Shown here in pieces: positions 36,088 through 48,100 of a stretch of DNA of 64,000 nucleotides. A program made the translations under genes and the position numbers. The first letter of the stretch is position 1; every line of letters begins with the position of its first letter. Under the pieces are notes generated by a model that worked only from the letters and a program-made list of their open reading frames with translations, had not been told where the DNA came from and ran no database searches. Source of the stretch: an uncultured Polaribacter sp. (GTDB lineage Bacteria; Bacteroidota; Bacteroidia; Flavobacteriales; Flavobacteriaceae); assembly GCF_947495205.1 (NCBI RefSeq), contig NZ_CANLXV010000013.1, forward strand, positions 1-64,000, given 5' to 3'.

Positions 36088-38196
36088 CTATTCTATAAAG
36101 ATTCGTTTTATAAAAGTATTGTTATTTTCTGAATTTAAACGTAAGATATATATCCCTTTAGCCTTGTTCGAAAAATCTATACTATTTTTATCTACAACAC
36201 CTTGCTGTAATACTCTACCTTGTAAACTTATTAATTGATAATTTACACTTTTTTCAGCTGTATTAATAGTAATAATTCCGTTGCTTGGGTTTGGATATAC
36301 GTTAATTGCGTTTTTATTAAAACTAGCTGTACTTAACACGGCATTTGAAAAAATTTCTATTCTATCTGGCTCACTAGATAGAGACCTTTTTTGTGTAAGT
36401 CTAATTCTATTTTCTCCCTGATTTAAAGTTACATTTTCAATTCTATTTTCGCCATAAATATTCCAATCTCCTGTTTTAGCAATAGGAAAATTATTAAACA
36501 ATTGGCCATTAATTAGCACATCCATCGCAGAGTCTTCTCTATTTCTAACGGCTACAAATAAGACAATATCATAATCTCCAGCTTCTGTAATATTAAATTG
36601 ATATTCTAAAAACTGGTTACTCGCAAAAGCATCTATATATTTTCCATTTGAAGCTACATCATTTGTACCAATATTAATATCATTTGAACCTGTTGTAAAC
36701 TCTTCTGCTTCTATAAGTAATAAAGGTGTTTCTTCTTCTGGTTTTATTTCTTGTCCTAAATTAAATTCTTGAAAATATAAAGGACGTGTGTCTCCACTAC
36801 CAGGCACATTATTACGTGTATCTTCCATAAGATATACGTACAATTTATTATTTTCTACAAAAGCATCAAAATGCCCATATCTTCTAGACTCTTCTCCTGT
36901 ATATATAATTGACCAATTATTTTGCCCCTCTAAAGTAGTTTTAATAGTTACACTACCATTTATAAGTTCTACCATAAACACATGGTTTTTATAACTATAA
37001 ACCTCTCCTCTAACCTCAGGATTTGGAATTAAACCACCTACATTCATAGAAAAATTAGCATCTGTAGCATTCTTATAATAATGTACGTTTCTATTATCTA
37101 CTCTTTGCACAAAATGAATTGCTCCATTTTCTGTAACTGTAAAAGCTGGATCGGATGATGATCTTGGAAGTGTAGCTGTACCAAAATCATTTCCTGGTTG
37201 CGCAATTTGAACAGGGTCTTGTGATTGATTTATATTATTTTTAATTGGTAGAGAAATAGGATTATCATTAACATCAAACCATTGTGTAGATTGATTTCTT
37301 GGAATACCATTTGTATAGGCATAATACAAACCGCTGTTTAATGAAAAACCGTTACTTGTAGTTGCATCATTGTTTGTTGAATAACGTATAGAAAATCCTG
37401 CATAAAATTTACCGTTTATAAAACGCTCTCCACCATAAAGACTATTTCTATTAGGAAGTGGCAAACTACCATCTTGAAACAACCAGTTATTAGACCAAGA
37501 TGTACCATTATAATGCGCCATTAAAATATCTCCATTTCCAGAACCGCCTCTTCTATATCTTGCTATTAAACTACCATCTTTTGCCCTATGAATCATTGGA
37601 TACGTCATGCGCTCATAATTCTGACCAGATTTAAGTTCGGTTTGTTTCGGTTTAAAAATATCTAATTTAAAATCTTCGTCTGGCACAAAAGCCTTTTCTT
37701 TTTCAGATACAGAGTAATTAAAAAATACCGTTGGTAAAGAACTTCTTCTATAGGCATGTAAATCGTAGATAATATGAATGGTATTGTCTATAGTACTAAT
37801 GCCAATTGCTGCAGTATTATGAGAATCTCCTCTAATTCCTGTTCCTTTAAACAGTTCTCCTCCTTGACCTACATGTTGATGTGGAAATTCTATAGTTACC
37901 CAAGGTGAATTTTCTACATTTAAATTCTTTCTGGATAACATTAAGTTTCGGTTGTTCAAACCACCTTTATACCAGGTAACAAAAGCATAACCGTTAACTA
38001 CGTCTACACAATCTCCATGTGGAGAAATTCTTTGGCTAAATCTATAATTTACATTTCTTTCTCCTGCAAAAAACAAAGCCCCTTCATTTTGATTTGTAAC
38101 ACTAGTAGCACTATTTAATGTTGCTGTTAATATTTGCTGCGCTGTAACTGTGTTTATAAAACTTACAACAAAAATGTAAAATATTATTTTTTTCAT
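36088..38196 (-). CDS. BNR-4 propeller ulvan lyase (PL24/PL25-like) with CBM-like and T9SS domains
   Basis: A signal peptide (to about residue 19, NTVTAQ) is followed by a propeller (about 20-480) with the same order of motifs as the lyase at 1783-4236: ISPHGDCVDVVNGYAFVTWYKGG, IEFPHQHVGQGG, DSHNTAAIGIS, TIHIIYDLHAYR and MIHRAKDGSLIARYRRGG. A carbohydrate-binding-like beta-sandwich of CBM6 type follows (about 495-615: LIEAEEFTTGSNDINIG...ENRIRLTQKRS), then a T9SS sorting domain (about 628-702: NVYPNPSNG). The accessory module therefore differs from the other BNR lyase, which carries a trefoil-like one. No locus promoter box lies in the 118-base gap to the sulfatase gene, which contains a hairpin. 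It might depend on readthrough or another promoter. Lyase family placement is inferred. Confidence 0.82.
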   Translation of the reverse strand: MKKIIFYIFVVSFINTVTAQQILTATLNSATSVTNQNEGALFFAGERNVNYRFSQRISPHGDCVDVVNGYAFVTWYKGGLNNRNLMLSRKNLNVENSPWVTIEFPHQHVGQGGELFKGTGIRGDSHNTAAIGISTIDNTIHIIYDLHAYRRSSLPTVFFNYSVSEKEKAFVPDEDFKLDIFKPKQTELKSGQNYERMTYPMIHRAKDGSLIARYRRGGSGNGDILMAHYNGTSWSNNWLFQDGSLPLPNRNSLYGGERFINGKFYAGFSIRYSTNNDATTSNGFSLNSGLYYAYTNGIPRNQSTQWFDVNDNPISLPIKNNINQSQDPVQIAQPGNDFGTATLPRSSSDPAFTVTENGAIHFVQRVDNRNVHYYKNATDANFSMNVGGLIPNPEVRGEVYSYKNHVFMVELINGSVTIKTTLEGQNNWSIIYTGEESRRYGHFDAFVENNKLYVYLMEDTRNNVPGSGDTRPLYFQEFNLGQEIKPEEETPLLLIEAEEFTTGSNDINIGTNDVASNGKYIDAFASNQFLEYQFNITEAGDYDIVLFVAVRNREDSAMDVLINGQLFNNFPIAKTGDWNIYGENRIENVTLNQGENRIRLTQKRSLSSEPDRIEIFSNAVLSTASFNKNAINVYPNPSNGIITINTAEKSVNYQLISLQGRVLQQGVVDKNSIDFSNKAKGIYILRLNSENNNTFIKRIFIE

Positions 38197-38249
38197 GATG
38201 ATAAGAATAATTTGTTCGAATAAAATCTCTGATTTATGTTAATATATAA

Positions 38250-38286
38250 AACAAAAAAAAGGTAGTGATTACTACCTCTTTTTTGT
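38250..38286 (-). terminator. Hairpin between sulfatase-GH78 and BNR lyase genes
   Basis: AGGTAGT and ACTACCT pair around a short loop (38260-38277) with an A run on one side and a T run on the other, so it could stop transcription in either direction. It follows the stop at 38315. Confidence 0.75.
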
Positions 38287-38314
38287 CGATTATAATTTCA
38301 TATGATTACAAAAT

Positions 38315-41300
38315 TTAAAAAGAATTTATTTTTAATTGAATGGTATGTTTACCTGGTGTTAATCTTACAATTTTAAATGCAGATGGTACACTTTTTCCAT
38401 TATGGATAAATTCTTTTCCTTCTGAACCATTTAAAGAAAATTCTGCAACCATATTTCCTGGAATTTCAATTTCATAAGTCTGTAATCTTTTTCCGTTATA
38501 GGTATATTTTGCTTTAATAGTTCCTCTTACTGTAGGTACTTCTATTTCGCTATTTTTTAAATTACTCATTTGAGGTTTAATCGTAGCAATACCAAAACCT
38601 GGTGTTTTAGGTTTTATACCCCATAAACCTCTAGGAATTACGTTTGCTGGCACTGCACCCCATGCATGATTCCAATCTAGGTTGTTTTTATATTTATTAT
38701 CCCAAGCCTCTAAAGTAATCGTTGACCCAATTTTAATCATGTTGTACCAACTTCTGTCTGAAGTATCTGTTAATAAATCTAAAGCATAATCCTCTTCGCC
38801 TGCATTATACAAACCGTCCATTAAAAATTGGGCTCCATAAACGCTACAAGCCAAACCTCTAGACTTAACGTAATTTACTACAGATTCATAATGTTCTTCT
38901 GGAACTAAACCAAAAGCTAAAGGCATCATATTTGCGTGTAGAGAAGCGTGATCTGTACCAATACCATCAACATAAACACCTCTTTCTTTATCAAACATTT
39001 GTTCGTTTACGGCTTTTTTAGCTTTTACAGCTCTGTATTCAAAATCTAAAGCCTCTTGGGTTTTTCCTAAGATTTTTGCAAACTCTGCCATAATTTTCAT
39101 GTTTTCATAGAAAAATGAATTGATTACGGTACTGTAAGGTTTAAATACAAAACCATCACGTTCGCCTTTTGTTTTACTTCTGTTAAAGTTTTTACCTGGC
39201 CAATCTACGATGTCTGTTAATGGCTTTTTGTATCCATCAGGAAAGCCTAATTTTCTCATAAATTCTTTATCTACCTTGGTTGAAGTAATTAATCCATCTT
39301 CGTTAGATAATTCAAATAAAGATTTGTGTTTTAACGGCTCGTAATAACGCTCTACTAATTCTGTATTACCAGTATACATGTAATCCGCATAAATTAATAA
39401 TGGTACATGTTGTTGCCATTCTGTTGGCCATGTAGGGTTTTTCATAAAATACTCAATAGTTCTTCTTGCCATAGCAAATTCTCTATCTGTTGTATAATGA
39501 CTTAACTGATTTAAATATGCGTCTGCTTCGTAAGGAATACGTTCTCTGTCTCCATCTACATACAAACCATTAAAGGTAGTGGCTTTGATTGAGTATTTAC
39601 ATAAATCCCAAACTTGGTCTAAAATGTTGTTATTACTTTTAAAGCTACTCGCTTCCTCATCCCAATAGGTATGAAAAGCCAATTGTGTAAAGTCCTCTGC
39701 TTTCAACTCTCCTTCAAAACCTTCTATTTCTGCATATCTGTAAGGAACTAATGGAGGAAAACCATCTGGTAAAGCAATCGCTTTGTTAGGTCTGGTATTT
39801 CGTTCGTCTGTTTGAACTTTAATCTGATACTGGGTTTTACCAGGTTTTACATCAACCTTAATTTCTTGATATCTTATGTTACTTACTTTTGGTGGTGTTC
39901 TGTTTACACTACCATCTTTGTTTACCATTTCTCCAACTCTTACAGTTACTGTGTGAGGAGTTGTTGCTTTGTAGTTGAAGTTTAGTGTTGCAAAAGCTGC
40001 TTTGCCAAAATCCATCACATATAAATCGCCTAACTTTTGGAATTTCTTTGGTTGAACATATGTGGTTACAAATTTATTTTCTGTTGAAATGATATAGCTA
40101 TCACTTTTACCTGTTGTAAATTTTTGTGGTTCAGCATAATCTACCAATCTGTTAGCTTCGTCCCAAATTCTAACTTTCCAGAAATACGTTTTACCTACTT
40201 CTAACTCTTTTCCTCCATATTCCACATCTGTAGATTTTGAAGACGCTACTCTTTTGCTATCCCAAACATCACCATTATTTGCATCTATACTTGCTTTGTT
40301 TGATGCTACTAAAATTTGATATGCACCTTGGTATTTTGCACCTAAAGGAACTGTCCACCCAAACTCTGGTTTTAAGTCAAAAACTTTAACTTCTGTGCTT
40401 GGTTCTCTAATTAACTCAACTGTTAAATCTGTTGGAGCAGCTCTAAAATGGTTTCCGTTCTTTTTGATTAATTCTTCTGTTTTAGCTCTTAAGTTTGCTA
40501 GAACTTTTCTGTATTTTCTTTTACCAACTAAATTTTTAATTTCTTGTGGATCTTTTTCTAAATTGTAAAGCTCTTCTATAGTTTTGTCATTTACATATCT
40601 AAAATATTTCCATTTTTTTGTACGTACACCTTCACTTGGCGGAATGTTATCAAAATCCCAAATGTGTTCGATTAAAATGGTATCTCTTTCGATAGATTGT
40701 TTCTCTTTTCTAACAATTGGCATTAAACTTTTACCTTGCCAAGATTCTGGTGCTTTTACACCTGCTAAATCTGCAATGGTTTGCGTAACATCAATATTTA
40801 ACACCATATCATCTATATCTTGATGCGTGTTTTCTCTTGGATCAAAAACAATTAAAGGTACTCTAACTGAGTTATCGTACATTAACCATTTTCCTGCAAA
40901 TTGACGTTCACCTAAGAAATACCCATTATCTCCCATTACAATGATAACCGTATTTTTATCTTGTCCTTTTTCTTTTAGTTTTGCACGTATTTTTTTGATT
41001 TCTAAGTCAATTCCAGAAATCATTCTATAATATCCTTTTAAACTGTGTTGGTATTTTTCTGGAGTATCATATCTCCATGTCCAACGTAATCTGTTAAACC
41101 CATCTCTTACAATTTTTGGCTGTGCTAAAAAATATTTATCATCTGCCAATTCTGGCTCAGGCATTGTAGTACCTTCTAACATAGCATCTAAAGGTTCTTG
41201 CCAAAAATATTGTTTTGGAGCACCATCGTGTGCGTGTGGTGCACTAAAACTTAATGATAAACAAAAAGGCTCTTTATTATCTGCATTTTTATCAATAAAA

Positions 41301-41833
41301 TCTAAAGCTTTTTGACCAGTATATCTTGTTAAGTGAACAATTTCGCCATTTAATTTTTTATAATAGTATCCTCTTCTATCCTTAAATCTATTATTTCTAT
41401 CGTAAGATTCATACTCATCAAATTGCTTATCTAAATGGTTATATCTTGTCCCATATTTTCCATAAAAACCAGTGTAATATCCATTATCTTTTAATAATCT
41501 TGGATAAGATTCATCCATATATTCATCTCTAACATTACCAGTTTGAAAGTTGAAATTATGCGATCTTTCATACAATCCTGTTAAAATACTGGTTCTACTA
41601 GCTGCACAAATTGGTGTGGTAACAATTGCTGTTTTAAAATAAGTACCTTTTTTTGCTAAATCGTCCATTTCTGGCGTTTCCACAAATTTATTCCCTGCAT
41701 AACCAATGGCATCAAAACGTTGATCATCTGTTAAAATAAAGATGATATTTGGTTTTTCTGAAGTTGCTTGACTCTGAGCATTTACCGCACAATAAGCACA
41801 TATTAGTATAAATAAAAAACTGTTTTTAAACAT
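38315..41833 (-). CDS. Bifunctional S1 sulfatase-GH78 alpha-L-rhamnosidase
   Basis: This 1172-residue exported protein (signal [20 protein letters not shown]) fuses two enzymes. Residues about 27-480 are a type I sulfatase with the metal motif ILTDDQR and the maturation motif CAASR, in which C76 should become formylglycine; [11 protein letters not shown] adds another conserved metal-site stretch. Residues about 485-1172 are a GH78-type alpha-L-rhamnosidase with N-terminal beta domains ([21 protein letters not shown]), the catalytic helical barrel ([23 protein letters not shown]) and [20 protein letters not shown] near the end. The same fusion, with an S1_25 sulfatase, is known from the Formosa agariphila ulvan locus. 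Joining both activities suits rhamnose-3-sulfate: desulfation then release. It is the only sulfatase in the window. Confidence 0.93.
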   Translation of the reverse strand: MFKNSFLFILICAYCAVNAQSQATSEKPNIIFILTDDQRFDAIGYAGNKFVETPEMDDLAKKGTYFKTAIVTTPICAASRTSILTGLYERSHNFNFQTGNVRDEYMDESYPRLLKDNGYYTGFYGKYGTRYNHLDKQFDEYESYDRNNRFKDRRGYYYKKLNGEIVHLTRYTGQKALDFIDKNADNKEPFCLSLSFSAPHAHDGAPKQYFWQEPLDAMLEGTTMPEPELADDKYFLAQPKIVRDGFNRLRWTWRYDTPEKYQHSLKGYYRMISGIDLEIKKIRAKLKEKGQDKNTVIIVMGDNGYFLGERQFAGKWLMYDNSVRVPLIVFDPRENTHQDIDDMVLNIDVTQTIADLAGVKAPESWQGKSLMPIVRKEKQSIERDTILIEHIWDFDNIPPSEGVRTKKWKYFRYVNDKTIEELYNLEKDPQEIKNLVGKRKYRKVLANLRAKTEELIKKNGNHFRAAPTDLTVELIREPSTEVKVFDLKPEFGWTVPLGAKYQGAYQILVASNKASIDANNGDVWDSKRVASSKSTDVEYGGKELEVGKTYFWKVRIWDEANRLVDYAEPQKFTTGKSDSYIISTENKFVTTYVQPKKFQKLGDLYVMDFGKAAFATLNFNYKATTPHTVTVRVGEMVNKDGSVNRTPPKVSNIRYQEIKVDVKPGKTQYQIKVQTDERNTRPNKAIALPDGFPPLVPYRYAEIEGFEGELKAEDFTQLAFHTYWDEEASSFKSNNNILDQVWDLCKYSIKATTFNGLYVDGDRERIPYEADAYLNQLSHYTTDREFAMARRTIEYFMKNPTWPTEWQQHVPLLIYADYMYTGNTELVERYYEPLKHKSLFELSNEDGLITSTKVDKEFMRKLGFPDGYKKPLTDIVDWPGKNFNRSKTKGERDGFVFKPYSTVINSFFYENMKIMAEFAKILGKTQEALDFEYRAVKAKKAVNEQMFDKERGVYVDGIGTDHASLHANMMPLAFGLVPEEHYESVVNYVKSRGLACSVYGAQFLMDGLYNAGEEDYALDLLTDTSDRSWYNMIKIGSTITLEAWDNKYKNNLDWNHAWGAVPANVIPRGLWGIKPKTPGFGIATIKPQMSNLKNSEIEVPTVRGTIKAKYTYNGKRLQTYEIEIPGNMVAEFSLNGSEGKEFIHNGKSVPSAFKIVRLTPGKHTIQLKINSF

Positions 41834-41893
41834 AAGTGATTCCTTAATTGTTATCTAAATTTTATTTTGCGTTACACAAAAATTTCATAAGGT

Positions 41894-41938
41894 TAAAAAT
41901 ATAATTACAAGGTTGGATTAGCATCCTGTCCTGTCCTG
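41894..41938 (-). promoter_or_regulatory. Locus promoter box upstream of sulfatase-GH78
   Basis: On the minus strand three overlapping 5-bp-period repeats, CAGGAC-CAGGAC-CAGGAT, lie between plus 41923 and 41938, so the 10-bp repeat is present plus an extra half-step. Two bases, 19 bases and TATTTTTA (41894-41901) follow. Confidence 0.83.
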
Positions 41939-42129
41939 AAAAAGTATTCCCAATTATCTGTTCTAAATGCAGAAATTGGCTAACATAAATTGATTTATAA
42001 ATTACTTTTGAAACATGCTTTAAAACCATTGCTAACTAAAGTAAAATTAGTACCTCTTGTTATTCTAAAAAATACTCCAATATTTTTCATGCAACTCTTT
42101 TTAAATTAAAGAAAATATAACCCATAAAA

Positions 42130-42160
42130 AACCCATTACTATTTAAAATAGTAATGGGTT
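42130..42160 (-). terminator. Rho-independent terminator after the SusCD operon
   Basis: AACCCATTACTATT pairs perfectly with AATAGTAATGGGTT around a three-base loop, and on the minus strand is followed by TTTTTTATGGG. It ends the five-gene import operon whose last stop is at 42231. Confidence 0.88.
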
Positions 42161-42230
42161 ATAAACTTACCAAATATAAGTGTAGTTTTTATTTTTGTAC
42201 TGCAATTAAATAGGTTTCTATTTCTTGTAA

Positions 42231-43355
42231 TTACTCTTGTAACTCTAAAACAAATTCCTCAAACTTAACGTCTCTATTTCTAATTACTAAGGTATCTCTA
42301 ACCGTATGTAATAAATCAACTGTGGTTTGAGAAACCAAAGATCCGAAAGATGTTACTGACACAACTTCAACATCTCTATATTGATATTCTAAGTAAATTG
42401 CATTTCGTCTTTCTCCACCCCATTCATCTCCATCTTCTACCCATCTTCCAGTACCTGTTACTACAAGTGGTTCTCCTTCTGCACTAGAAACTGTAATGTC
42501 TCCGTTATCGCTAAAATCTAATTCTAAAGCCACTTCTGAATTACTTGCAATTGCACCTCTTCTAACACGATTAAAAACAGTAGCACTATTTCTTCCACTA
42601 GTTACTACAGGTGCTAACTCATCTTGTACAACAAATTCTGCACGATAAACTGATGTAGTATCAATGCTACTAGTTACTGGTTGACCAGAGAAGTCATCAA
42701 AAGTAGATGTTCCTACTACATTATCTTCTCCACGGCGTAAATAAACTCCGCTATATTTGTTCATGAATTTAACACCAAAAAGTGTATAATCTTTAGGAGC
42801 AGGATTCCAATCTGCATCTTTAATTCTAATAGGGTTATCAACAATAGGAATTCCAGTTAAAAGAGAATCTAAATTTTGAATTTGTGTGATTTTTAATGGA
42901 ATTACATAATGTACTTCTCCAAAAGGAGCAAAAGATAAAGGATCATCAAAAAAAGCATCATTCAATTGAATAGAAACTCTACCATCTATAGAACCCGCAG
43001 GAATAACTATTGGACTTTCTCCTATAGTATAATAAGATTCTGGTAATGCTTGTACGTTTACAGAATCAACTCCAATAGCCATTGCATCTATTAATTCTGG
43101 TGCAAGTTCAAAACTAACACGTCTGTCCTCTTTGTTTTCAATAACACCAGACATTACCACGCCAATTTCAAAACGACCTTCATTATCATTGTCATTAAAT
43201 CCTAGATCAAAATCTCCTTGTAATATTGTTCTTACAGGTGTCTGAAAAGGAAAAAACACAGACTCTGAACCAAAATCATCAGAGACAAAAACTTGATTCT
43301 CGCAAGACATAAAACCAAGTACTATTGCAAATATTACTATTAATTTAATTTTCAT
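42231..43355 (-). CDS. DUF1735-type surface glycan-binding lipoprotein
   Basis: This is a 374-residue lipoprotein (MKIKLIVIFAIVLGFMSC followed by ENQ). Residues about 30-160 have the DUF1735 pattern seen in BT_3987-like proteins beside SusD (FPFQTPVRTILQGD, LPESYYTIGESPIVIPAGSIDGRVSIQLND, YVIPLKITQ). Residues about 180-374 look like a second beta-rich domain that could hold glycan (YSGVYLRRGEDNVVG, GRWVEDGDEWGGERRNAIYLEYQYRDVEV). Its likely role is the SusE/F-like one: binding ulvan fragments at the cell surface for the adjacent SusCD pair. It is the last gene of the import operon, 37 bases after SusD2, and ends at a strong terminator. Confidence 0.8.
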   Translation of the reverse strand: MKIKLIVIFAIVLGFMSCENQVFVSDDFGSESVFFPFQTPVRTILQGDFDLGFNDNDNEGRFEIGVVMSGVIENKEDRRVSFELAPELIDAMAIGVDSVNVQALPESYYTIGESPIVIPAGSIDGRVSIQLNDAFFDDPLSFAPFGEVHYVIPLKITQIQNLDSLLTGIPIVDNPIRIKDADWNPAPKDYTLFGVKFMNKYSGVYLRRGEDNVVGTSTFDDFSGQPVTSSIDTTSVYRAEFVVQDELAPVVTSGRNSATVFNRVRRGAIASNSEVALELDFSDNGDITVSSAEGEPLVVTGTGRWVEDGDEWGGERRNAIYLEYQYRDVEVVSVTSFGSLVSQTTVDLLHTVRDTLVIRNRDVKFEEFVLELQE

Positions 43356-43392
43356 TTCTTTGTTTTTTATTATAAATATTTCTTTGGTTCAA

Positions 43393-45120
43393 TTACCAAC
43401 CACTGTTTTGTTCGATTGCTGGAAATTTAAAAACCTCATCATTTGGTATTGGCAAATAATTAGCGTGTGCTGGGTAATTTCTTGCCTCAACTGAAGGAAT
43501 TTCTATATAACTATTTCCATCGAAAAAATTTCCTCTTATCGTTTCATTTAATGGCGCTTGCCATCTTCTTAAATCCCAAAATCTATGACCTTCAAAACTT
43601 AATTCTAAACGTCTTTCATTTCTAATAAGTTGACGCATATCTTCTCGACTTGTAATTGAGTTTAAATATTCTGAAGGATTTGAAATCTCCGCTCTTACTC
43701 GTATTGCTTCAATAACTTGTTTTGCAGTTATACCATTTGCTGCTGGCGTATCTGGACCTAATAATTCATTCGCTGCTTCTGCAAAGATTAAAAACAATTC
43801 TGTGTATCTAAAATAAACATCAAAATGTCTTTGATCTACGGTTGTATTATCATTATTAATTCTAACATCTGGTCTTAATAACTTTTTTAAGTAATACCCA
43901 GTTGTTGTTGATCTTTCTGGGATAGAATCAAGTCTATCTATACCCCCACCAAAACCAGTGTTTATCGTTCCTCCTCCAAAAGAAGATGCATTAACTACCA
44001 CAAACTTCTGTAATCTTGGATCTCTATTTGAGAAAGGATTTTGAGGATCATAAGCCATTGACTCCTCTATTGGAGTACCATCTGCCATTGGAAAAGCATC
44101 TACAAAATTTTGTGAAGGATTAATTTCTCCTCTACCATTTACAGAAGGTGGAAACATTCTTGCTTCAATAGAAGAATTAGGACCTTCAATATTTCCTCTA
44201 AAAATTGCTTCACTAACATTGCTTTCTGAAAGATAAAACTCCAAACCATTTGGGTTTAAACCTCCTAAACCACCGTTCAATTCTAAAACTTCAATTGCAT
44301 TATCTAAAGCAGTTTGATACAAAGCTTGATCATTTAAATAAGCAGGACTTGCTGCAAATAAAGCAACTCTTGCTTTTAATGCTTTTACAATTCTACCTGT
44401 AATTCGTAAATTATAACGAGAACCGTTAGCTACATCATATTGTAAGAATCTATCTCCAGTAAAGTCTGCGTAGATAGGGTCTAAATTACTTTCACTTAAA
44501 CCATAATCTGTTGGTAATAAAGTTAAAGCTTCATCAAAATCGTTTAAGATGGCATCTACAGTTTCTCTAAACGGTAATCTTGGTGTATTAAAGTCCCCAT
44601 CAGATGCTATAAACTCTGTAAAATATGGAACACCCAATAACTCCCCAGAAGTACCTACACCTGCATGGGCTTGTAGCACATAAAAGTGATGTAAAGCTCT
44701 TAAAGCAAGTGCCTCTCCTTTTAATCTTTTGTTAAACAAATCACTAATTACTTCGTCTCTGTTCCAAACAATTTCACCAGCATTTACAATTTCTAAAAAT
44801 CTGTTTAAAAAGAAAACGTTTTGGTAATTATTCCAACGTGAAGTAGGATTAAATTGTGCATTTAACTCTCCAAGTGCCATACGTTTAAAACCATTATTCA
44901 ACTGATTATTAACAGCATCATCTGTTGCTGCCTCAGTAAAAGAATATTGATCTACTAAACGAGAGTAACCCTGTAAAAGTAAACCTTCTGCAGATTCTGG
45001 ATCACCACTTACATACTCAAAATCTAGCCTATTTTCATCAATAGGTTCGAAGAAGTTTTCACAAGCCACTAAGCAAGTAAAAAACAACGTAGCTAACAAA
45101 TATTTTGTATAATTTTTCAT
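43393..45120 (-). CDS. susD2: SusD-like glycan-binding lipoprotein (second pair)
   Basis: This is the outer-membrane lipoprotein lid of the second SusCD importer. The lipobox is in ATLFFTCLVAC, followed by ENFFEP. The SusD helical (TPR-like) region shows NNYQNVFFLNRFLEIV, LKGEALALRALHHFYVLQAHAG, ALKARVALFAASPAYL and, near the end, the RagB/SusD C-terminal pattern RHFDVYFRYTELFLIFAEAANEL, IRVRAEI, IRNERRLELSFEGHRFWDLRRW and YLPIPNDEV. The 575-residue length is usual. It lies 27 bases after SusC2. The glycan is inferred from the locus; SusD sequences do not reveal it directly. Confidence 0.93.
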   Translation of the reverse strand: MKNYTKYLLATLFFTCLVACENFFEPIDENRLDFEYVSGDPESAEGLLLQGYSRLVDQYSFTEAATDDAVNNQLNNGFKRMALGELNAQFNPTSRWNNYQNVFFLNRFLEIVNAGEIVWNRDEVISDLFNKRLKGEALALRALHHFYVLQAHAGVGTSGELLGVPYFTEFIASDGDFNTPRLPFRETVDAILNDFDEALTLLPTDYGLSESNLDPIYADFTGDRFLQYDVANGSRYNLRITGRIVKALKARVALFAASPAYLNDQALYQTALDNAIEVLELNGGLGGLNPNGLEFYLSESNVSEAIFRGNIEGPNSSIEARMFPPSVNGRGEINPSQNFVDAFPMADGTPIEESMAYDPQNPFSNRDPRLQKFVVVNASSFGGGTINTGFGGGIDRLDSIPERSTTTGYYLKKLLRPDVRINNDNTTVDQRHFDVYFRYTELFLIFAEAANELLGPDTPAANGITAKQVIEAIRVRAEISNPSEYLNSITSREDMRQLIRNERRLELSFEGHRFWDLRRWQAPLNETIRGNFFDGNSYIEIPSVEARNYPAHANYLPIPNDEVFKFPAIEQNSGW

Positions 45121-45147
45121 TCTATTTATCTATATTTTCTATTTGTA

Positions 45148-48100
45148 TTAAAATGATATTCTCGCTCCAAATGTGTACGCTTTCGTCTGAGGAATTCCTC
45201 CAATATTTAATTGACGAATTTCTCTGTTTTTAGAGATTTCTAAAATATTGTTTCCTTGAAAGTTTAAACTAAAATCTTTTGCTCCTATAGATTTACAAAC
45301 ATTATCTGCAAATTCATAAGTTAATTGAATACGGTTAAGTCTAAAGAAACTATTGTCGTACAACCAAAACGTTGAATTTCTAAAGTTATTTTGGTTGGCT
45401 ACAGAAGACAATCTTGGAAACGTAGCTGTATTAGCAGTTTCTGGTGTCCAACGCCCTAAAACAACCTCAGAATATTTATCGTTACCATCTACTCTAAAGT
45501 AGTTATTTGATCTATTTGCAACAGCTCCGTTTTGTGCAGTTCCTAATAAAAATAAATTGAAATTTTTATACTTCATATTTAAATTTAAACCGTAAGTCCA
45601 AGGACTACTTCCCTGCCCTATTGCTACTTGATCATCATTATCAATAATATTATCATCGTTCTGATCTCTATATTTTATATCACCTGGTTGTACAGCACCA
45701 AAATTAGGTACAGGAAGGTCACTATTTAAAATAAAATTACCTTCTACATCTTGTGTAAAGTCGGCTGCTGAATAGAACCCTTGATCTTCCAAACCAAATA
45801 TTGTAGATAATTCTGTACCCACTCTATTTTGATAATCAAACTCATTAATCTCAGATCTCTTTAATGCCTCTGTTTGACTGTATAAAACATTTGCTCCAAC
45901 TGCTATAGAAAAATCTTTAAAAGATTTATTGAAATTTGCACCCAATTCAAAACCTGTAAACAAATTACTATTAAAGTTATCTCTAGGTCTAAATGTATTG
46001 TAGAAAGAAGGATATTCAGCATTTAAGAATCCTAATTGCTTATCTAACTCAGATCTAAAGTAATTAAAATCTAAGAAAAGAGAATTCATAACTAGTGCTT
46101 CAAAACCAAAATTCAAATCAATTCTATCTTCGTAAGTTGTATTAGGATTTGCTCCTTGTGTAATATTTTGTCTTCTGTTAGAACTACGGTCATCATCCCA
46201 TGTAAAAGTAGATCCTCTTGTAAAATTCTCTTGGTACAAAAAGTATCCATCAATACCAGCATCAGATTTTATAATACCACCTGTAGCTTTTACTTTTAAA
46301 TAGTTGATGAATTTATTATCCTTTAAAAATGGCTCTTCACTTAAAATGTAAGCAAGACCTACAGTTGGTGAGAAACCACCTCTATTACCTTCTGGTAATT
46401 TAATAGAATGCACGTAAGCACCACTAAAATCTGCAAAAAATTTCTTCTTAAAGTCATAAGTTGCTTGAAAACCTATATGCGCATCTTTGTCTGTTTGTAA
46501 AACATTATTACTTTTTTGAGTGTTGTAATATGCTAATAATGTAGAATTAATAGAATGGTTTTGTGCGAATGTTTTTTTGTAATTTAATAAACCATAAAAA
46601 GCCAATCTCGAAACAAAATCATTTGTACTAACTCGTTCTATCTGATCTCTTTCATTTACACCAAACTCAGTTAATCCTACGATCTTATCGTTTTCCCATT
46701 CTGGTTCGTATACAATATAATCATTTTGTACAAATTCTCTGAAAGAATCGAAAAAGTCGAAACTTAGGTACGTCTTTGCAGTTAAACCTTCTGCAATCAT
46801 TGATAAATCAAAGTTAATTGTATTATTAAACTGTGTTACACGGAATATATTTTCTTGAGTACCACCAGCAATTGCTTCAGCAACTGGAGTATTATTTTGA
46901 AATTGTTGTGTACCCCCTAATAAGAAACCATCAAAAGATTGTGCAGCACCTAGAATATCAATTAGATTAGAACCTGGTCTTGCATTAACATCAAGCAAGC
47001 TTATTGGTAATAAAGGAGCATAATCATTTGGTCTAAATGAAGTACCTGCATTTAATAAACTAGAAAATGCACTTTTATTTGAATCTAAAATAGCAATACC
47101 ATCAAGGCTACTTGTAATCCAATCATTTACTCTAAAATCTATATTACCTCTAACATTAAAACGGTTTCTTCCTTTATTCGCATCTGGACTAATATTTTCC
47201 CAAGATTCTTCTCTGTTCCAACCGGCGTTAACATAATATTGAGATTTTTCATTACCTCCAGAAAATTCAGTAATAACGTTAAACGTATTAATTAAAGGTT
47301 TTACAAATTCTTTAGAATAGAAATCTACATCTGGATACTGGAAAGGGTTGTTACCACTTCTTGTGTTTGCAATAAGATCATCTGAAAATTGAGCTGGTTG
47401 ACCATCATTATCTAAAGCCTCATTAAACAATTCCATATAATCTGCAGAACCTAAATAATTTGGAAGTTCTAAAGGTGTACGGAATCCAGTAATCACATTT
47501 ACATTAAATTCTTTTTGATTTACTTTACCACGTTTGGTATTAATTACAATAACACCATTTCTTCCTTGGCTCCCATATAAAGCTACGGCATTTGCATCTC
47601 TTAAAACGGTAATTTGTTCTACCTCCTCCATATTTAAGAAGTTAGGATTACGTCCAAAAACACCATCAATAACAAAAATAGCATTACCTAAACCTCTAAC
47701 ATTTGAAGAACCTCTTACCCCTAACATTAATCCATTAATGTAATTTCTAACAAATTGTGTATTGTCAAAAGTAAGTCTGTCTGCTGGTCTGATACTAGAA
47801 ACAGCTCCAATAATTTCACGTCTGTTTTTTGTAGTTACGCCCATCTTAATTTCATCATCTTCAGATGCTAAAAACACAGACTTTTTTAACGTAATCTTAT
47901 CAGTAATATTCGCAAAAGATACTAATACTGAATCGAATCCCTTTTTTTGAATAACTAAAGAACCATTATCTGATAATGCAATCTTAAATTTACCATTTAA
48001 ATTTGTAGAAGTTTGACTTCCCTTAGGACCAAAAACTGCTACGTTGTTTAAAGGCTTTCCTTGCTCATCTATCACAATAGAAGACACTTCCGTACCTTTT

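Larger units (their letters stand above)
41834..42230. other. Spacer upstream of sulfatase-GH78 gene
   Basis: It contains the promoter box at 41894-41938 and the terminator at 42130-42160. Between 41940 and 42125 only AT-rich sequence and a trivial short frame of about 31 codons are seen, with no recognised gene. Confidence 0.6.

Noticed and set aside
41940..42125. A minus-strand frame of about 31 codons in the spacer before the sulfatase gene
   Set aside because: Too short, no homology signal and no evidence of a ribosome binding site or promoter.
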